Assembly (NCBI RefSeq): GCF_016756495.1
Contig: NZ_AP023243.1
Location: 5,584,501-5,648,500 of the forward strand
Direction of reading: 5' to 3'
Length of the DNA stretch: 64,000 nucleotides
From: Mesorhizobium sp. 113-3-3
Lineage (GTDB): Bacteria; Pseudomonadota; Alphaproteobacteria; Rhizobiales; Rhizobiaceae
The notes under the pieces were generated by a model. It ran no database searches and was not told the origin of the DNA. It saw nothing but the letters and a program-made list of their open reading frames with translations. Made by a program: the position numbers and the translations under genes. Below, one piece after another: positions 17,356 to 26,357 of this stretch. How positions within the stretch are numbered: position 1 is the first letter of the stretch; every line of letters starts with the position of its first letter.

Positions 17356-19830
17356 CTACGCAGCCGCCCTCACCACGACCGCGTCGGCCTTCACGCGCTC
17401 CGACTTCGGATCATAGGGGCTGCGCAAATGCGCCGTCGCGGCATGGCGAAGGCCGGCGAGGTCGATCTCGAAGCGGCCGCCGGTGAGGAACGCGGCATCG
17501 ACGCCGACTTCATTCCCGATCAGCCCGAGCGCCACCGAGCGTCCCAACGTGTGACCATAGGCTGCCGAGCGGACTTCGCCGACCGGTTTGCCGTCGCGCA
17601 GGATCAGTTCGCCGCCCCAAAGCATCGGTTCGGCATCGTCGAGCGTGAGCAGCACGATGCGCTTGGTCGGCGCTGACGACTTTGCCGCGACCAGCGCGTC
17701 ACGGCCGATGAAGCCGCCCGGCTTGTCCATGGCGACAGCGAAGCCAAGCCCGGCCTGCCAGGGGTTGATATCCGGCGTCAATTCCCGGCCCCAGGCGCGA
17801 AAACCCTTTTCGATGCGCAAGGCGTCGAGCGCGTAATAGCCGGCGTCCAGGAGACCGAACTCACGACCCGCCTCGTGCAGCGCCTCGTAGACGCCGACGG
17901 CGAATTCGGTCGGCACGATCAGCTCCCAGCCAAGCTCGCCGACATAGGTCATGCGGTTGGCATAGGCGGTGGCGTAGCCGATATCGATCTCGCGAATGGT
18001 GCCGAAGGGGAAGCCGGCATTGGAGAGATCCGCCGAGGTCAATTTGCCGAGCAGATCGCGCGAGCGCGGCCCCATCACAGCCAGCACCGCATAAGAGGAA
18101 GTGACGTCGGTCAGGACGGCATGGGCCTCGGTCGGGATGTTCTTGACGATCCAGTCAGCGTCGTGGACCGCCTGCGCGGACCCGGTGACGATGAGGAATT
18201 TTTCCGCGCCGATTCGCATCACGGTGAGATCGCTTTCATGGCCGCCGCGCGCATTGAGAACGCCCGTATACACCGACGTGCCGACCGGCACATCGACATT
18301 GCCGGCGCAGATGCGGTTGAGCACGGCGCAGGCGTCGCGGCCCTGGACGAGGAGCTTGGCGAAGGAGGTCTGGTCGAAGATGGCGACGGCTTCGCGCGTC
18401 GCCCTCATCTCGCGCCGCACCGCCTCGTGCCAGTTCTGGCGGCCGAAGGCATAGTCGTTCTCGGCTTTCTCTCCTGCGGCCGCGAACCAGTTGGCGCGTT
18501 CCCAGCCCATTTTCGAACCGAAACAGGCGCCCTTGGCGGCGAGCCGATCATAGAGCGGCGAGCGGCGGAATGGCCGTGCGGTGTCGAGTTCGCGGTTCGG
18601 CCATGGCATGGCGTAGTGCAGGCCGAGCGTCTCCTTGACCCGGTCATGCAGCCAGCGCGGATTGTTGTTGAAGGCGGCGAAGCGCCTGATGTCGACCGGC
18701 CACAAATCCATGGTCGGCGCGCCATTGACGATCCATTCGGCCAGCGCCCTGCCCGCGCCGCCGGCGCTGGCGATGCCCATCGAGTTGAAGCCGGCGCCGA
18801 CATAGAAATTCTTCAGCTCCGGCGCCTCGCCGAGGATGAAATTGTTGTCAGGCGTGAAGCTCTCGGGGCCGTTGTAGAATTTCTTGACCTCGGCCTCAGC
18901 CAATTGCGGCACGCGGACAAGGGCGTTTTCCATCAGGATCTCGAACTGGTCCCAATCGTCGGGCAGCAGCGCGAACTCGAAGTTTTCCGGAATGCCATTC
19001 ATGCCCCATGGCTTGGCATGCGGCTCGAAGCCACCCATGACCAGGCCGCCGACCTCTTCCTTGAAGTAGATGAAACCGTCAGGGTCGCGCATCACCGGCA
19101 GATCCGGGTGCACGCCATCGATCCGGCCGGTGACGATGTACATGTGCTCGGCCGAATGCAGTGGCACCGACACGCCGCACATCAAACCGACCTTGCGCGC
19201 CCATTGGCCGGCGCAGTTGACGACAATCTCGGCGGCGACGTTGCCGCGATCAGTCTCGACGCCGCAGGCGACGCCATTTTTCACCGTGATGCCGGTAACC
19301 TTCACTCGTTCGAAAATCTTCGCACCGCGGTTGCGCGCGCCCTTTGCCAGCGATTGCGTGAGGTCTGTCGGGTTGGCTTTGCCGTCTCCCGGCAGCCAAA
19401 CGGCACCGACCAGATCGTTCGTTGCCATCACGGGCCAGAGATCGCCGGCCTCCCTGGGCGAGATGACGTCGATCTCGACGCCTTGAGCGCGCGCCGATGC
19501 AGCCGTGCGCTTCAGCACCGTCATGCGGTCGGCCGTGCGCGCCACCGACAGCGAGCCGCAATTCTTCCAGCCGGTGGCGAGCCCGGTCTCGGCCTCCAGC
19601 TCGCCATAGAGCTGCGTCGAATATCGGATCAGGCTGGTCATGTTGGCATGGCTGCGCAGCTGCCCGACAAGGCCGGCAGCGTGCCAGGTGGTGCCGCCAC
19701 TGAGTTGTCCCTGTTCGAGCAGCACGACATCGGTCCAGCCGAGCTTGGTCAGATGATAGGCGACAGAGCAGCCGATGATGCCGCCGCCGACAATGACGAC
19801 GCGTGCCTGGGTGGGAAATTCATGTGCCAT
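17356..19830 (-). CDS. Two-domain FAD oxidoreductase, dimethylglycine/sarcosine dehydrogenase-like
   Basis: 824-residue fusion of an N-terminal DAO-type FAD domain (GGGIIGCSVAYHL from residue 15) and a C-terminal GcvT-like tetrahydrofolate domain. His50 in the TTWHAAGL motif corresponds to the His that binds FAD covalently in dimethylglycine dehydrogenase. Such enzymes oxidatively N-demethylate glycine-betaine breakdown products and pass the one-carbon unit to folate. The C-terminal part shows WELIVPTEFAVGVYEAL and the ALRIEKGFRAWGRELT segment typical of this family. Start at 19830; a hairpin lies just before it. A DeoR-type gene is 81 bases upstream. The exact methylamine substrate is unknown. 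Confidence 0.88.
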   Translation of the reverse strand: MAHEFPTQARVVIVGGGIIGCSVAYHLTKLGWTDVVLLEQGQLSGGTTWHAAGLVGQLRSHANMTSLIRYSTQLYGELEAETGLATGWKNCGSLSVARTADRMTVLKRTAASARAQGVEIDVISPREAGDLWPVMATNDLVGAVWLPGDGKANPTDLTQSLAKGARNRGAKIFERVKVTGITVKNGVACGVETDRGNVAAEIVVNCAGQWARKVGLMCGVSVPLHSAEHMYIVTGRIDGVHPDLPVMRDPDGFIYFKEEVGGLVMGGFEPHAKPWGMNGIPENFEFALLPDDWDQFEILMENALVRVPQLAEAEVKKFYNGPESFTPDNNFILGEAPELKNFYVGAGFNSMGIASAGGAGRALAEWIVNGAPTMDLWPVDIRRFAAFNNNPRWLHDRVKETLGLHYAMPWPNRELDTARPFRRSPLYDRLAAKGACFGSKMGWERANWFAAAGEKAENDYAFGRQNWHEAVRREMRATREAVAIFDQTSFAKLLVQGRDACAVLNRICAGNVDVPVGTSVYTGVLNARGGHESDLTVMRIGAEKFLIVTGSAQAVHDADWIVKNIPTEAHAVLTDVTSSYAVLAVMGPRSRDLLGKLTSADLSNAGFPFGTIREIDIGYATAYANRMTYVGELGWELIVPTEFAVGVYEALHEAGREFGLLDAGYYALDALRIEKGFRAWGRELTPDINPWQAGLGFAVAMDKPGGFIGRDALVAAKSSAPTKRIVLLTLDDAEPMLWGGELILRDGKPVGEVRSAAYGHTLGRSVALGLIGNEVGVDAAFLTGGRFEIDLAGLRHAATAHLRSPYDPKSERVKADAVVVRAAA

Positions 19831-19832
19831 GA

Positions 19833-19863
19833 GTGTTCCGCCATTTGAAGGGATGGCGGACAC
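19833..19863 (-). promoter_or_regulatory. Hairpin covering the ribosome site of the flavoenzyme gene
   Basis: The arms at 19833-19844 and 19853-19863 pair over 11 bases with a single bulge, leaving an 8-base loop. On the minus-strand transcript the stem ends 2 bases before the ATG and includes the only Shine-Dalgarno-like sequence (GGCGGA). A structure here should limit translation unless opened. No known riboswitch fold is recognisable in the 81-base gap. Confidence 0.5.
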
Positions 19864-19911
19864 TAACACAGGAAAACCAAATATCAACTCAAAAAGTCAC
19901 AAAATATCACA

Positions 19912-20700
19912 TCAAGTCGCAACGATGAGTTCAGGACCTTTCCGCAGAAGCGCCTCGACAAGGGCGGGTTCAGGACTGGCGTCGACGATCACCCCGGTGG
20001 CCCGTTCGAAATTCGGAATCCTGAGCGGCGTCAGCTTGCCGAACTTGCTGCTGTCGAGCACGAAATAGGCCTTGCCGGCGAGCGCGATCATGCGGCCGCG
20101 CTGCTCGGCCCCGGCGCGGGTGAAGTCCGTGACCTCGCCATCGGGCGACAGGGCGCCGCCGCCGAGAAAGGCGATGTCGACGCGAAAGCGGGCCATCGCA
20201 TCCAGCGTGTCGATGCCGGAAGCCGCCTCCTCGCCTGGATCGATCTCGCCGCCCAGCATATGCACGCGCATGCCGGGGACATGGCACAGATGCAGCGCGA
20301 TCTTCAGGCTGGCGGTGCAGATGGTGAGATCGCGCAGGTCCGTCATCGCCTGCGCGACGGCCATTGTGGTGGTGCCGGAATCGAGAAAGACCACCATCCC
20401 ATCCCTCACCAGATCAACGGCAGCCCTGCCGATCGCCGCCTTGCCACCGGCGTTTTCCTGGCTGCGCAGGCTCATCGCCGGTTCGCTCGGCTCGAACCGG
20501 GCAGCACCGCCATGCACGATGCCGAGCCTGCCCTGGTCCGAAAGCAGCTTCAGGTCACGACGGATGGTTTCGCGCGAGACATCGAAGAACTCGGCCAGTT
20601 CGGCGACGCTGACCGAACCCTGGGCGCTCAGCCGCCTGAAAATTTCATCGTGGCGACGCGGAGCAAGGGCGCGTGCCGGCAGGCGGCTGACGGGAGACAT
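19912..20700 (-). CDS. DeoR-family transcriptional repressor
   Basis: 262 residues with an N-terminal helix-turn-helix (VSVAELAEFFDVSRETIRRD, about residues 30-50) and a C-terminal DeoRC sugar-phosphate-sensor fold: DSGTTTMAVAQAM is the effector-binding loop and FLGGGALSPDGEV follows the family pattern. The ribosome site GAGGAA precedes the ATG. DeoR proteins usually respond to phosphorylated sugars, so control of the downstream folate flavoenzyme would be unusual; the gene may act on it or on a distant target. Confidence 0.86.
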   Translation of the reverse strand: MSPVSRLPARALAPRRHDEIFRRLSAQGSVSVAELAEFFDVSRETIRRDLKLLSDQGRLGIVHGGAARFEPSEPAMSLRSQENAGGKAAIGRAAVDLVRDGMVVFLDSGTTTMAVAQAMTDLRDLTICTASLKIALHLCHVPGMRVHMLGGEIDPGEEAASGIDTLDAMARFRVDIAFLGGGALSPDGEVTDFTRAGAEQRGRMIALAGKAYFVLDSSKFGKLTPLRIPNFERATGVIVDASPEPALVEALLRKGPELIVAT

Positions 20701-20768
20701 GGCGATTCCTCATGCCGAGAATTGATGTTGCAATATGTGGCAGTGAACCTACGTACAAGCAACCGGAC

Positions 20769-21890
20769 CTAGGCTGCCGTGGCCGGCCTATCCTTGAACA
20801 GGATCGGATCAGCAGCAGCCGGCTCCGCATATCGTATACGCAAGCGCAAGAATGGCGCTTCGATGCAGGTGTAGCTGAGATAGCCGATCGGGATGGTCGC
20901 CAGAAAGCACAGCAAGGACCAGAGGCAGGCAATGTAGAGATTGCTTATGTCCATGACGTTCGTGTTGATGAACGCCGCCAACTGCATGACGAAGAACAGG
21001 TGCAGGAGGTAGATCGAATAGCTGTAAGCCCCCGCCTTCTCCAGCATCTTGAAGGGCAGGCCTGCTCGCTGCCTCGGGAAGCTGGTGTCGTAATAAGCGA
21101 TCCCAAACGAATAGGCCGCCGCCTCCACCGTTGGCAGGATGATCCATATCCAATGCGGCGAGGGATAGCGCTCAAGTTGGTAAAATCCTCCCGCAGCATC
21201 CAACCACCAGAAGAATCCCGAAAAGGCCAGCAGAACGGCCAGCGCGAGCCAGTGCCGGCCCTTCGCATGGGCGCGGAGATGGAAGGCAAGGATGCCGGCG
21301 AGGAATTGATCGGCATGGCCAATAATGGTCCAGGCCGCCACGGACTGCACCTCGCCGAGCTGCACGTAAAGCGCCCACCTCAGCAGAATGGCTGCCGTGA
21401 TGAACAGCAAGGGTGCGAACAGGAAGCGTGCGGACGCCATCAGCAGGAACGGCAGCAAGATGTAGAAGTGGGCTTCCACGGTTATCGACCAACCGCCATT
21501 CGGGAGGGTGGGAAAGATCAGCCCCTTCCCGACGTCGGTGAGATACGCACCCAGGGGCTGGCCCGCCGCATATCTGCGGCCAGCCTCGATGGCTATCACG
21601 GCCAGCAGGAGCGGAAGCAGCCTCAGCGCCCGGTTGGCGAAAAAGGGCAGATAGCTGACCCGTTTCCCATCAAGAAGCTTGGCGAACAGGTAGCCGGAGA
21701 GCGTCATGAACAATGCAACGCCGGTGTACCCTTCATCCAGAAGGCTGAAGATGGGCAGAGCCGGCACGAAATCGTAAGGCACCGGCCCCTGCGGAGACTG
21801 GTGGAGGAAATGCCAGGTGAAGACCAGGAAAGCCGCAAGGCCACGAACATGGTCCAGCGCCGGATAGTGTTCTCCAGTCGAAGATCTCAT
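20769..21890 (-). CDS. Membrane acyltransferase, acyltransferase-3 (OafA/YrhL) family
   Basis: 373 residues with about ten hydrophobic spans. The N-terminus carries the family signature LDHVRGLAAFLVFTWHFLHQ (catalytic-region His) and a later segment reads WSITVEAHFYILLPFLL, with the conserved E and the F-Y pair. Such proteins acetylate or otherwise acylate surface polysaccharides, lipids or Nod-type oligosaccharides. No polysaccharide genes are nearby, and it stands alone between the DeoR gene and the ectoine island. No clear ribosome site precedes the ATG. The 211-base gap upstream (21891-22101) shows nothing recognisable. Confidence 0.86.
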   Translation of the reverse strand: MRSSTGEHYPALDHVRGLAAFLVFTWHFLHQSPQGPVPYDFVPALPIFSLLDEGYTGVALFMTLSGYLFAKLLDGKRVSYLPFFANRALRLLPLLLAVIAIEAGRRYAAGQPLGAYLTDVGKGLIFPTLPNGGWSITVEAHFYILLPFLLMASARFLFAPLLFITAAILLRWALYVQLGEVQSVAAWTIIGHADQFLAGILAFHLRAHAKGRHWLALAVLLAFSGFFWWLDAAGGFYQLERYPSPHWIWIILPTVEAAAYSFGIAYYDTSFPRQRAGLPFKMLEKAGAYSYSIYLLHLFFVMQLAAFINTNVMDISNLYIACLWSLLCFLATIPIGYLSYTCIEAPFLRLRIRYAEPAAADPILFKDRPATAA

Positions 21891-22101
21891 GATTCAGACC
21901 AGGCGCCCGGCGTTCAACGATCATCGCCATGTCGCGCAGTCCAATGCCCGCAACGATGGCAGCAGAGCGAGGGTCCGCTTGCCGAGCCTAGTTTGTCTGC
22001 CTCTCGTTAATTTAAACTTCCATCCGATGCAGAAAATCCGGCGCGGCCAGCCGCAACTGCCAGAGACCGCGCCGCATATGCCTGGACGCAGCCGCCTTCG
22101 A

Positions 22102-23103
22102 TCAATCGACCTCCACGGCCACCACCGCCGCGCAGTCCCCAGCCTTGACCAGGCCAGGAAAATGCCGCGCCGCCAGCATGCCCGACATTTTTGCCCGGAT
22201 CTCTTGCGGGGCAATGCCGGTGCGGCCGGTGGAATGGATGCGCGCCAGCACCACGCCCGTTTCGACTGGCTCGCCGAGATCGACCATGGTTTCGATCATG
22301 CCGTCCTCCTCGGCGAAGGAAAAGCAGTCGCCTGACGGCATGTCCAGCCATTGCGTTCTGCCCTTCTCGACCGCGCCGGCAACGATGCCTGCATGACGAA
22401 GCACGTTGAGAATGCCGCGCCGTGCTATCCGCACCGTTTGCGCGCGCGAGGTGCCGCCGCCGCCAAGCTCGGTGCTGACGAAGACCTTGCCCATTTCCTC
22501 GGCCGCCGTGTCGTACATGCCAACGGAATCGATCTCGATCATGCGCATCGAGAACGGTGCGGAGAATGCCGCGACAGCATCGAAGGCTTTCTGCTCCAGC
22601 GCCTTGTCAGGCAGAGTGTGGGCAGCACAGAACGGGACGAAATCCAGCGTCTTTCCCCCGGAGTGGAAGTCGAAGACGATGTCGGCGCGAGGCAGCAATT
22701 CGCGCTGGAAATAGTCGGCGATCTTTTCCGTCACCGTGCCATCCGGCCGGCCGGGAAAGCTGCGGTTCATGTTGCCCTTGTCGATCGGCGAGGTGCGGGT
22801 ACCGGCGCGGAAGGCGGGATAGTTCATCGCCGGCACGATGATCACCGTGCCGTTGACGTCCTTCGGATCGAGCGTGCGGGCAATGTCGTAGAGCGCCAGC
22901 GGCCCTTCATATTCGTCGCCATGATTGCCGCCGGAAAGCAGCGCGGTTGGGCCCTTGCCGTTGCGGATGACACAGATCGGGATCATCACCGACCCCCAGG
23001 CCGAGTCATCGCGGCTGTAAGGCAAGCGCAGGAAACCATGCTGGACGCCGTCACGATCGAAATCGACGGTCGGCGCGATCGGCGACGGGCGGAGGCTGGA
23101 CAT
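22102..23103 (-). CDS. doeB: N-acetyl-L-2,4-diaminobutyrate deacetylase (EutE/DoeB)
   Basis: 333-residue zinc hydrolase of the succinylglutamate desuccinylase/aspartoacylase family. The zinc-binding HxxE is in LLSGGNHGDEYEGPL and a further His in DFHSGGKTLDF. In ectoine breakdown it removes the acetyl group from N-alpha-acetyl-L-2,4-diaminobutyrate made by DoeA. It is the last gene of the minus-strand ectoine operon, 5 bases after doeA. The start at 23103 leaves a normal family length; upstream in-frame sequence lies inside doeA. Context makes the assignment strong. Confidence 0.9.
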   Translation of the reverse strand: MSSLRPSPIAPTVDFDRDGVQHGFLRLPYSRDDSAWGSVMIPICVIRNGKGPTALLSGGNHGDEYEGPLALYDIARTLDPKDVNGTVIIVPAMNYPAFRAGTRTSPIDKGNMNRSFPGRPDGTVTEKIADYFQRELLPRADIVFDFHSGGKTLDFVPFCAAHTLPDKALEQKAFDAVAAFSAPFSMRMIEIDSVGMYDTAAEEMGKVFVSTELGGGGTSRAQTVRIARRGILNVLRHAGIVAGAVEKGRTQWLDMPSGDCFSFAEEDGMIETMVDLGEPVETGVVLARIHSTGRTGIAPQEIRAKMSGMLAARHFPGLVKAGDCAAVVAVEVD

Positions 23104-23108
23104 CGGGC

Positions 23109-24287
23109 TCAATTCTTCACCACCAGTTTGCGCGGTACATTGGCCAGGCACTCTACACCGGTTTCGGTGATCAGGATGGACTCGGTGATCTCCAGCCCCA
23201 TCGTCTCCAGCCACAGGCCGGTCATGAAGTGGAAGGTCATTCCGGGCTTGAGTTCTGTGCGGTCGCCGGGGCGCAGGCTCATCGTGCGCTCGCCCCAGTC
23301 CGGCGGATAGGACAGCCCGATCGAGTAGCCGGTGCGGTTGTCCTTGACGATGCCGTATTTCTTCAAGACGGCAAAGAAGGCATTGGCGATGTCCTCGCAG
23401 GCGTTGCCGGGCTTTGCAGCGGCAAGCCCCGCCTCCATGCCTTCCAGTGTCGCCTTCTCGGCATCGAGGAATTCCTGCGTCGGCTTGCCGAGAAAGACGG
23501 TGCGCGACAGCGGGCAGTGGTAGCGGTTGTAGCAGCCGGCGATCTCGAAGAAGGTGCCCTCGCCCCGCTTCATCGGCTGGTCGTCCCAGGTCAGATGCGG
23601 CGCCGAGGCATCAGCGCCGGACGGCAGCAGCGGCACGATCGCCGGATAGTCGCCGCCAATGCCGTCGACGCCGCGCGTGCCGGCATCATAGATCTCGGCG
23701 ACGAGATCGCATTTGCGCATGCCGACCTCTATTCTGTCGACGATGCGCTGGTGCATGGCTTCGACGATGCGGGCGGCCTTGCGCATATAGTCGATCTCGG
23801 TCGGGCTCTTCACCGCGCGCTGCCAGTTGACCAGGGCGGTGGCATCGACGAAGCGGGCGTTGGGCAGATGCTTCTGCAGCGACGCGAACGCAGCGGCCGA
23901 GAACCAGTAATTGTCCATCTCGACGCCGATGGTGAGCTTGCCCCAGCCGCGATCGATGAGCACGCTGGACAGGAAATCCATCGGATGGCGCTCGGTCGAC
24001 TGCACGTAATGATCGGCGTAGCCGACGATGTTGTCATGCGCGAGATAGGCGGTACGCTTGGCGCCGTTGGCGTCCTGGCCGCGGCCGTACCAGACGGGCT
24101 CGCCCGATGGCGGCACGATGACCGCCTGGTGCACATAGAAGGACCAGCCATCATAACCGGTGAGCCAGGCCATGTTGGAGGGGTCGCTGATCACAAGGAG
24201 ATCGACGCCCTTGGCCTCCATCGCCTGCCGCGTCTTGGCGAGGCGATCCGCAAATTCGCCGCGCGAGAATTTCAGGTTTGGTTGCAT
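23109..24287 (-). CDS. doeA: Ectoine hydrolase (EutD/DoeA), M24 peptidase fold
   Basis: 392-residue creatinase/Xaa-Pro-peptidase-fold protein that opens the ectoine ring to N-acetyl-diaminobutyrate. The N-terminal creatinase-N domain includes GVDLLVISDPSNMAWLTGYD. The C-terminal pita-bread domain retains His and Glu residues (FFEIAGCYNRYHCPLSRTV, ETMGLEITESI) but lacks the full Asp-rich metal set of true M24 peptidases, as is known for ectoine hydrolases. It sits between eutC and doeB in the conserved order. Cytoplasmic. Confidence 0.91.
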   Translation of the reverse strand: MQPNLKFSRGEFADRLAKTRQAMEAKGVDLLVISDPSNMAWLTGYDGWSFYVHQAVIVPPSGEPVWYGRGQDANGAKRTAYLAHDNIVGYADHYVQSTERHPMDFLSSVLIDRGWGKLTIGVEMDNYWFSAAAFASLQKHLPNARFVDATALVNWQRAVKSPTEIDYMRKAARIVEAMHQRIVDRIEVGMRKCDLVAEIYDAGTRGVDGIGGDYPAIVPLLPSGADASAPHLTWDDQPMKRGEGTFFEIAGCYNRYHCPLSRTVFLGKPTQEFLDAEKATLEGMEAGLAAAKPGNACEDIANAFFAVLKKYGIVKDNRTGYSIGLSYPPDWGERTMSLRPGDRTELKPGMTFHFMTGLWLETMGLEITESILITETGVECLANVPRKLVVKN

Positions 24288-24317
24288 TGTTCTTGGTCCT
24301 CGTTTGTTGGGCCTTGG

Positions 24318-24363
24318 AGCATGATCTGGTCGGAAAACCGGTTACCCCTTTCCGGATCATGCT
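24318..24363. repeat. Short palindromic rhizobial repeat (agcatgat...atcatgct)
   Basis: A 46-base imperfect palindrome begins AGCATGATC and ends GATCATGCT, with the inner GGAAAACCGG facing TTTCCGG. I recognise this as a small intergenic repeat common in Mesorhizobium and other Rhizobiales. It occupies the gap between eutC and doeA and can form a hairpin in the operon transcript. Confidence 0.7.
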
Positions 24364-24375
24364 TTGCGGCCAGCA

Positions 24376-25368
24376 TCAGCTTTCAAAAATGGTTCCGGCA
24401 TTGGTTGCCCGTGCGCGATCGCGCGCGAGCGTGGCAATCGCGGTGTCCTGCACACCCGTACCGGTGAGGTCGGCGATGGTGATGTCGCTGGCCGAGCGTC
24501 GGCCGTGTTTTGTGCCGGCGATGATCTGGCCGAGCTCGGTCACCTCGGCATCGGCCGCCATTACGCCGGCCGCGATGGCATGATGCAGTTCGCCCAGGCG
24601 CCGCGTCTGGCGCGCGCTGTCGGCGACATAGAGGTCGGCCATGCGCAGGATGGCGGGGGCAATCTCGTTCTTGTGTTCGGCGTCCGAGCCCATGGCGGTT
24701 ATGTGCTGGCCGGCGGCGACGAAGCCTGCCTTGATCAGTGGCTCGATCGAAGGCGTGGTGGTGACGATGATGTCGGCGCCGGCGACGGCATTCGCCGCGT
24801 CTGATACGGCGCGCACGACAATGCCCAGTTCTTCGCGCAAGCGGGCAGCGGTGGCTTCGGCCTTGGCGGCGTCGCGCGCCCAGATGCGTGCTTCCGCGAT
24901 CGGCCTGACAAGACGCAGTGCTTCCAATTGCAGACCTGCCTGCAAACCGGCGCCGAAGATCGCGGCCACGGTGGAGTCCTCGCGCGACAGATGCTTCGCC
25001 GCGACCGCGCCAGCCGCGGCGGTGCGGACATCGGTGAGGTAGCCATTGTCGAGCAGCAGCGCCTCGACCACACCGGTCCTTGCCGAAAGCAGCACCATCA
25101 TGCCGCCACCGCTTGGCAGGCCGAGCTTGGGATTGTCGAAGAAGCCGGAGCTGATCTTCACGGCGAAGCCGTCAATACCAGGCACATAAGCGGATTTCAC
25201 GTCGACCTCGCCGCGATGCTCGGGAATATCGAGGCGCAGGATCGGCGGCATCGCCACCGGCAGCGTTGCCAGCGCGCGGAACGCGTTCTCGGCGCAAGCG
25301 ACGGCATCGAGATCGAGCTTCACGATCTTGCGTAGCTCGGCCTCGGTGAGGATCGTCATACGGCTCAT
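24376..25368 (-). CDS. eutC: Ectoine utilisation protein EutC (ornithine cyclodeaminase/mu-crystallin family)
   Basis: 330-residue NAD(P)-binding protein of the ornithine cyclodeaminase/mu-crystallin family. The Rossmann motif is AIFGAGLQAGLQLEALRLVR and the family segment GFFDNPKLGLPSGGGMMVLL precedes it. EutC is a conserved member of ectoine/hydroxyectoine clusters and is thought to act with EutA and EutB in converting hydroxyectoine. The ATG at 25368 overlaps the eutB stop (ATGA); upstream in-frame sequence is an Arg-rich shadow of eutB. The precise reaction is not established by sequence. Confidence 0.88.
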   Translation of the reverse strand: MSRMTILTEAELRKIVKLDLDAVACAENAFRALATLPVAMPPILRLDIPEHRGEVDVKSAYVPGIDGFAVKISSGFFDNPKLGLPSGGGMMVLLSARTGVVEALLLDNGYLTDVRTAAAGAVAAKHLSREDSTVAAIFGAGLQAGLQLEALRLVRPIAEARIWARDAAKAEATAARLREELGIVVRAVSDAANAVAGADIIVTTTPSIEPLIKAGFVAAGQHITAMGSDAEHKNEIAPAILRMADLYVADSARQTRRLGELHHAIAAGVMAADAEVTELGQIIAGTKHGRRSASDITIADLTGTGVQDTAIATLARDRARATNAGTIFES

Positions 25369-26357
25369 GCGGCGCGCTCCCCGATTGCCTCGCCGCAGAC
25401 GATCCCGCGGTGCGCATTCATGTCGATGTTGCGGCCGGAGAGCAGTACAACCACCGGCCCGTTCGTCCTGACCTTGCCGGCGAGCAGTGCCCCGATGCCG
25501 ACCGCGCCGGCGCCCTCGACGATCTCGCGCTCCTGCGCATAGGCGTGGCGGATGCCGGCGGCGATCTCGTCCTCGCTGAGCAGGATGACGTCGTCGAGCA
25601 GGTCGCGGCACATGGCGAAGGTCAGCCTGTTGTCGAGCCCGATGCCGCCGCCGAGCGAATCCGCCAGCGTCGGCAGTTCCTCCACGGCGACAGGCCTGCC
25701 GGCGTCGAGGCTTGCTTTCATCGCAGCGCCACGCGCCATCGAAACGCCGATGACTTTTGTCCTGGGGTTGATCCCTTTGACGGCCGCGGCCACGCCGGAG
25801 GCCAGGCCGCCGCCGGAAAGCTGCACCAGGGCGAGACCGGCATGCGGGACCTGCTCGATCATCTCCAGCCCGAGCGTGCCTTGCCCGGCGATGATGGCGG
25901 GATGGTCGAAGGGCGGCAGCATCACCAGGCCCTCATCAGCCACCAGCCGCTCGGCCTCCTGCTGGGCGTCGTCCTGGCTGTTGCCGACAATGCGAACCTC
26001 AGCGCCGAGCCGGCGGATTTCGTCCAGCTTGTTCTGGGGGACCAGCCGCGACATGCAGATCACCGCGCGCATACCTTCGAGCTTCGCCGCATGCGCCAGT
26101 GCCCGGCCGTGATTGCCGGTCGAGGCCGCGACGACCCCGCGCGCTTTTTCTTCCGGGCTGAGCGAAGCGACGGCGTTCGAGGCGCCACGCAGCTTGAAGC
26201 TACCGGTGGTCTGGCGCTGCTCGAGCTTGAGGTGAACGGGAACACCGAGACGCTCGGAAAGGCTCGGAGACAAAACGGCCGGCGTGCGCTCGACCTTGCC
26301 GGCAATGCGGTCGCGAGCTGTGCGGATATCGCCAAGGGAGACGGTTGCCATGGTCAT
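25365..26357 (-). CDS. eutB: Hydroxyectoine utilisation dehydratase EutB
   Basis: 330-residue PLP enzyme of the serine/threonine dehydratase family. The PLP Lys lies in TTGSFKLRGASNAVASL (around residue 53), and the glycine-rich phosphate loop is LSGGGLASGVAAAV. It is thought to dehydrate the hydroxylated diaminobutyrate derivative arising from hydroxyectoine. The ATG at 26357 overlaps the eutA stop; a TTG one codon upstream is less likely. eutA-B-C-D-E order is the Sinorhizobium-type arrangement. Confidence 0.9.
   Translation of the reverse strand: MTMATVSLGDIRTARDRIAGKVERTPAVLSPSLSERLGVPVHLKLEQRQTTGSFKLRGASNAVASLSPEEKARGVVAASTGNHGRALAHAAKLEGMRAVICMSRLVPQNKLDEIRRLGAEVRIVGNSQDDAQQEAERLVADEGLVMLPPFDHPAIIAGQGTLGLEMIEQVPHAGLALVQLSGGGLASGVAAAVKGINPRTKVIGVSMARGAAMKASLDAGRPVAVEELPTLADSLGGGIGLDNRLTFAMCRDLLDDVILLSEDEIAAGIRHAYAQEREIVEGAGAVGIGALLAGKVRTNGPVVVLLSGRNIDMNAHRGIVCGEAIGERAA

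Noticed and set aside
17875..19848. 657-codon plus-strand frame opposite the two-domain flavoenzyme
   Set aside because: Mirror frame of a well-supported gene with covalent-FAD and GcvT motifs; no domain of its own.
24318..24363. Palindrome considered as a Rho-independent terminator between eutC and doeA
   Set aside because: No T-run follows on either strand and the genes on both sides belong to one pathway; it matches a dispersed rhizobial repeat better.
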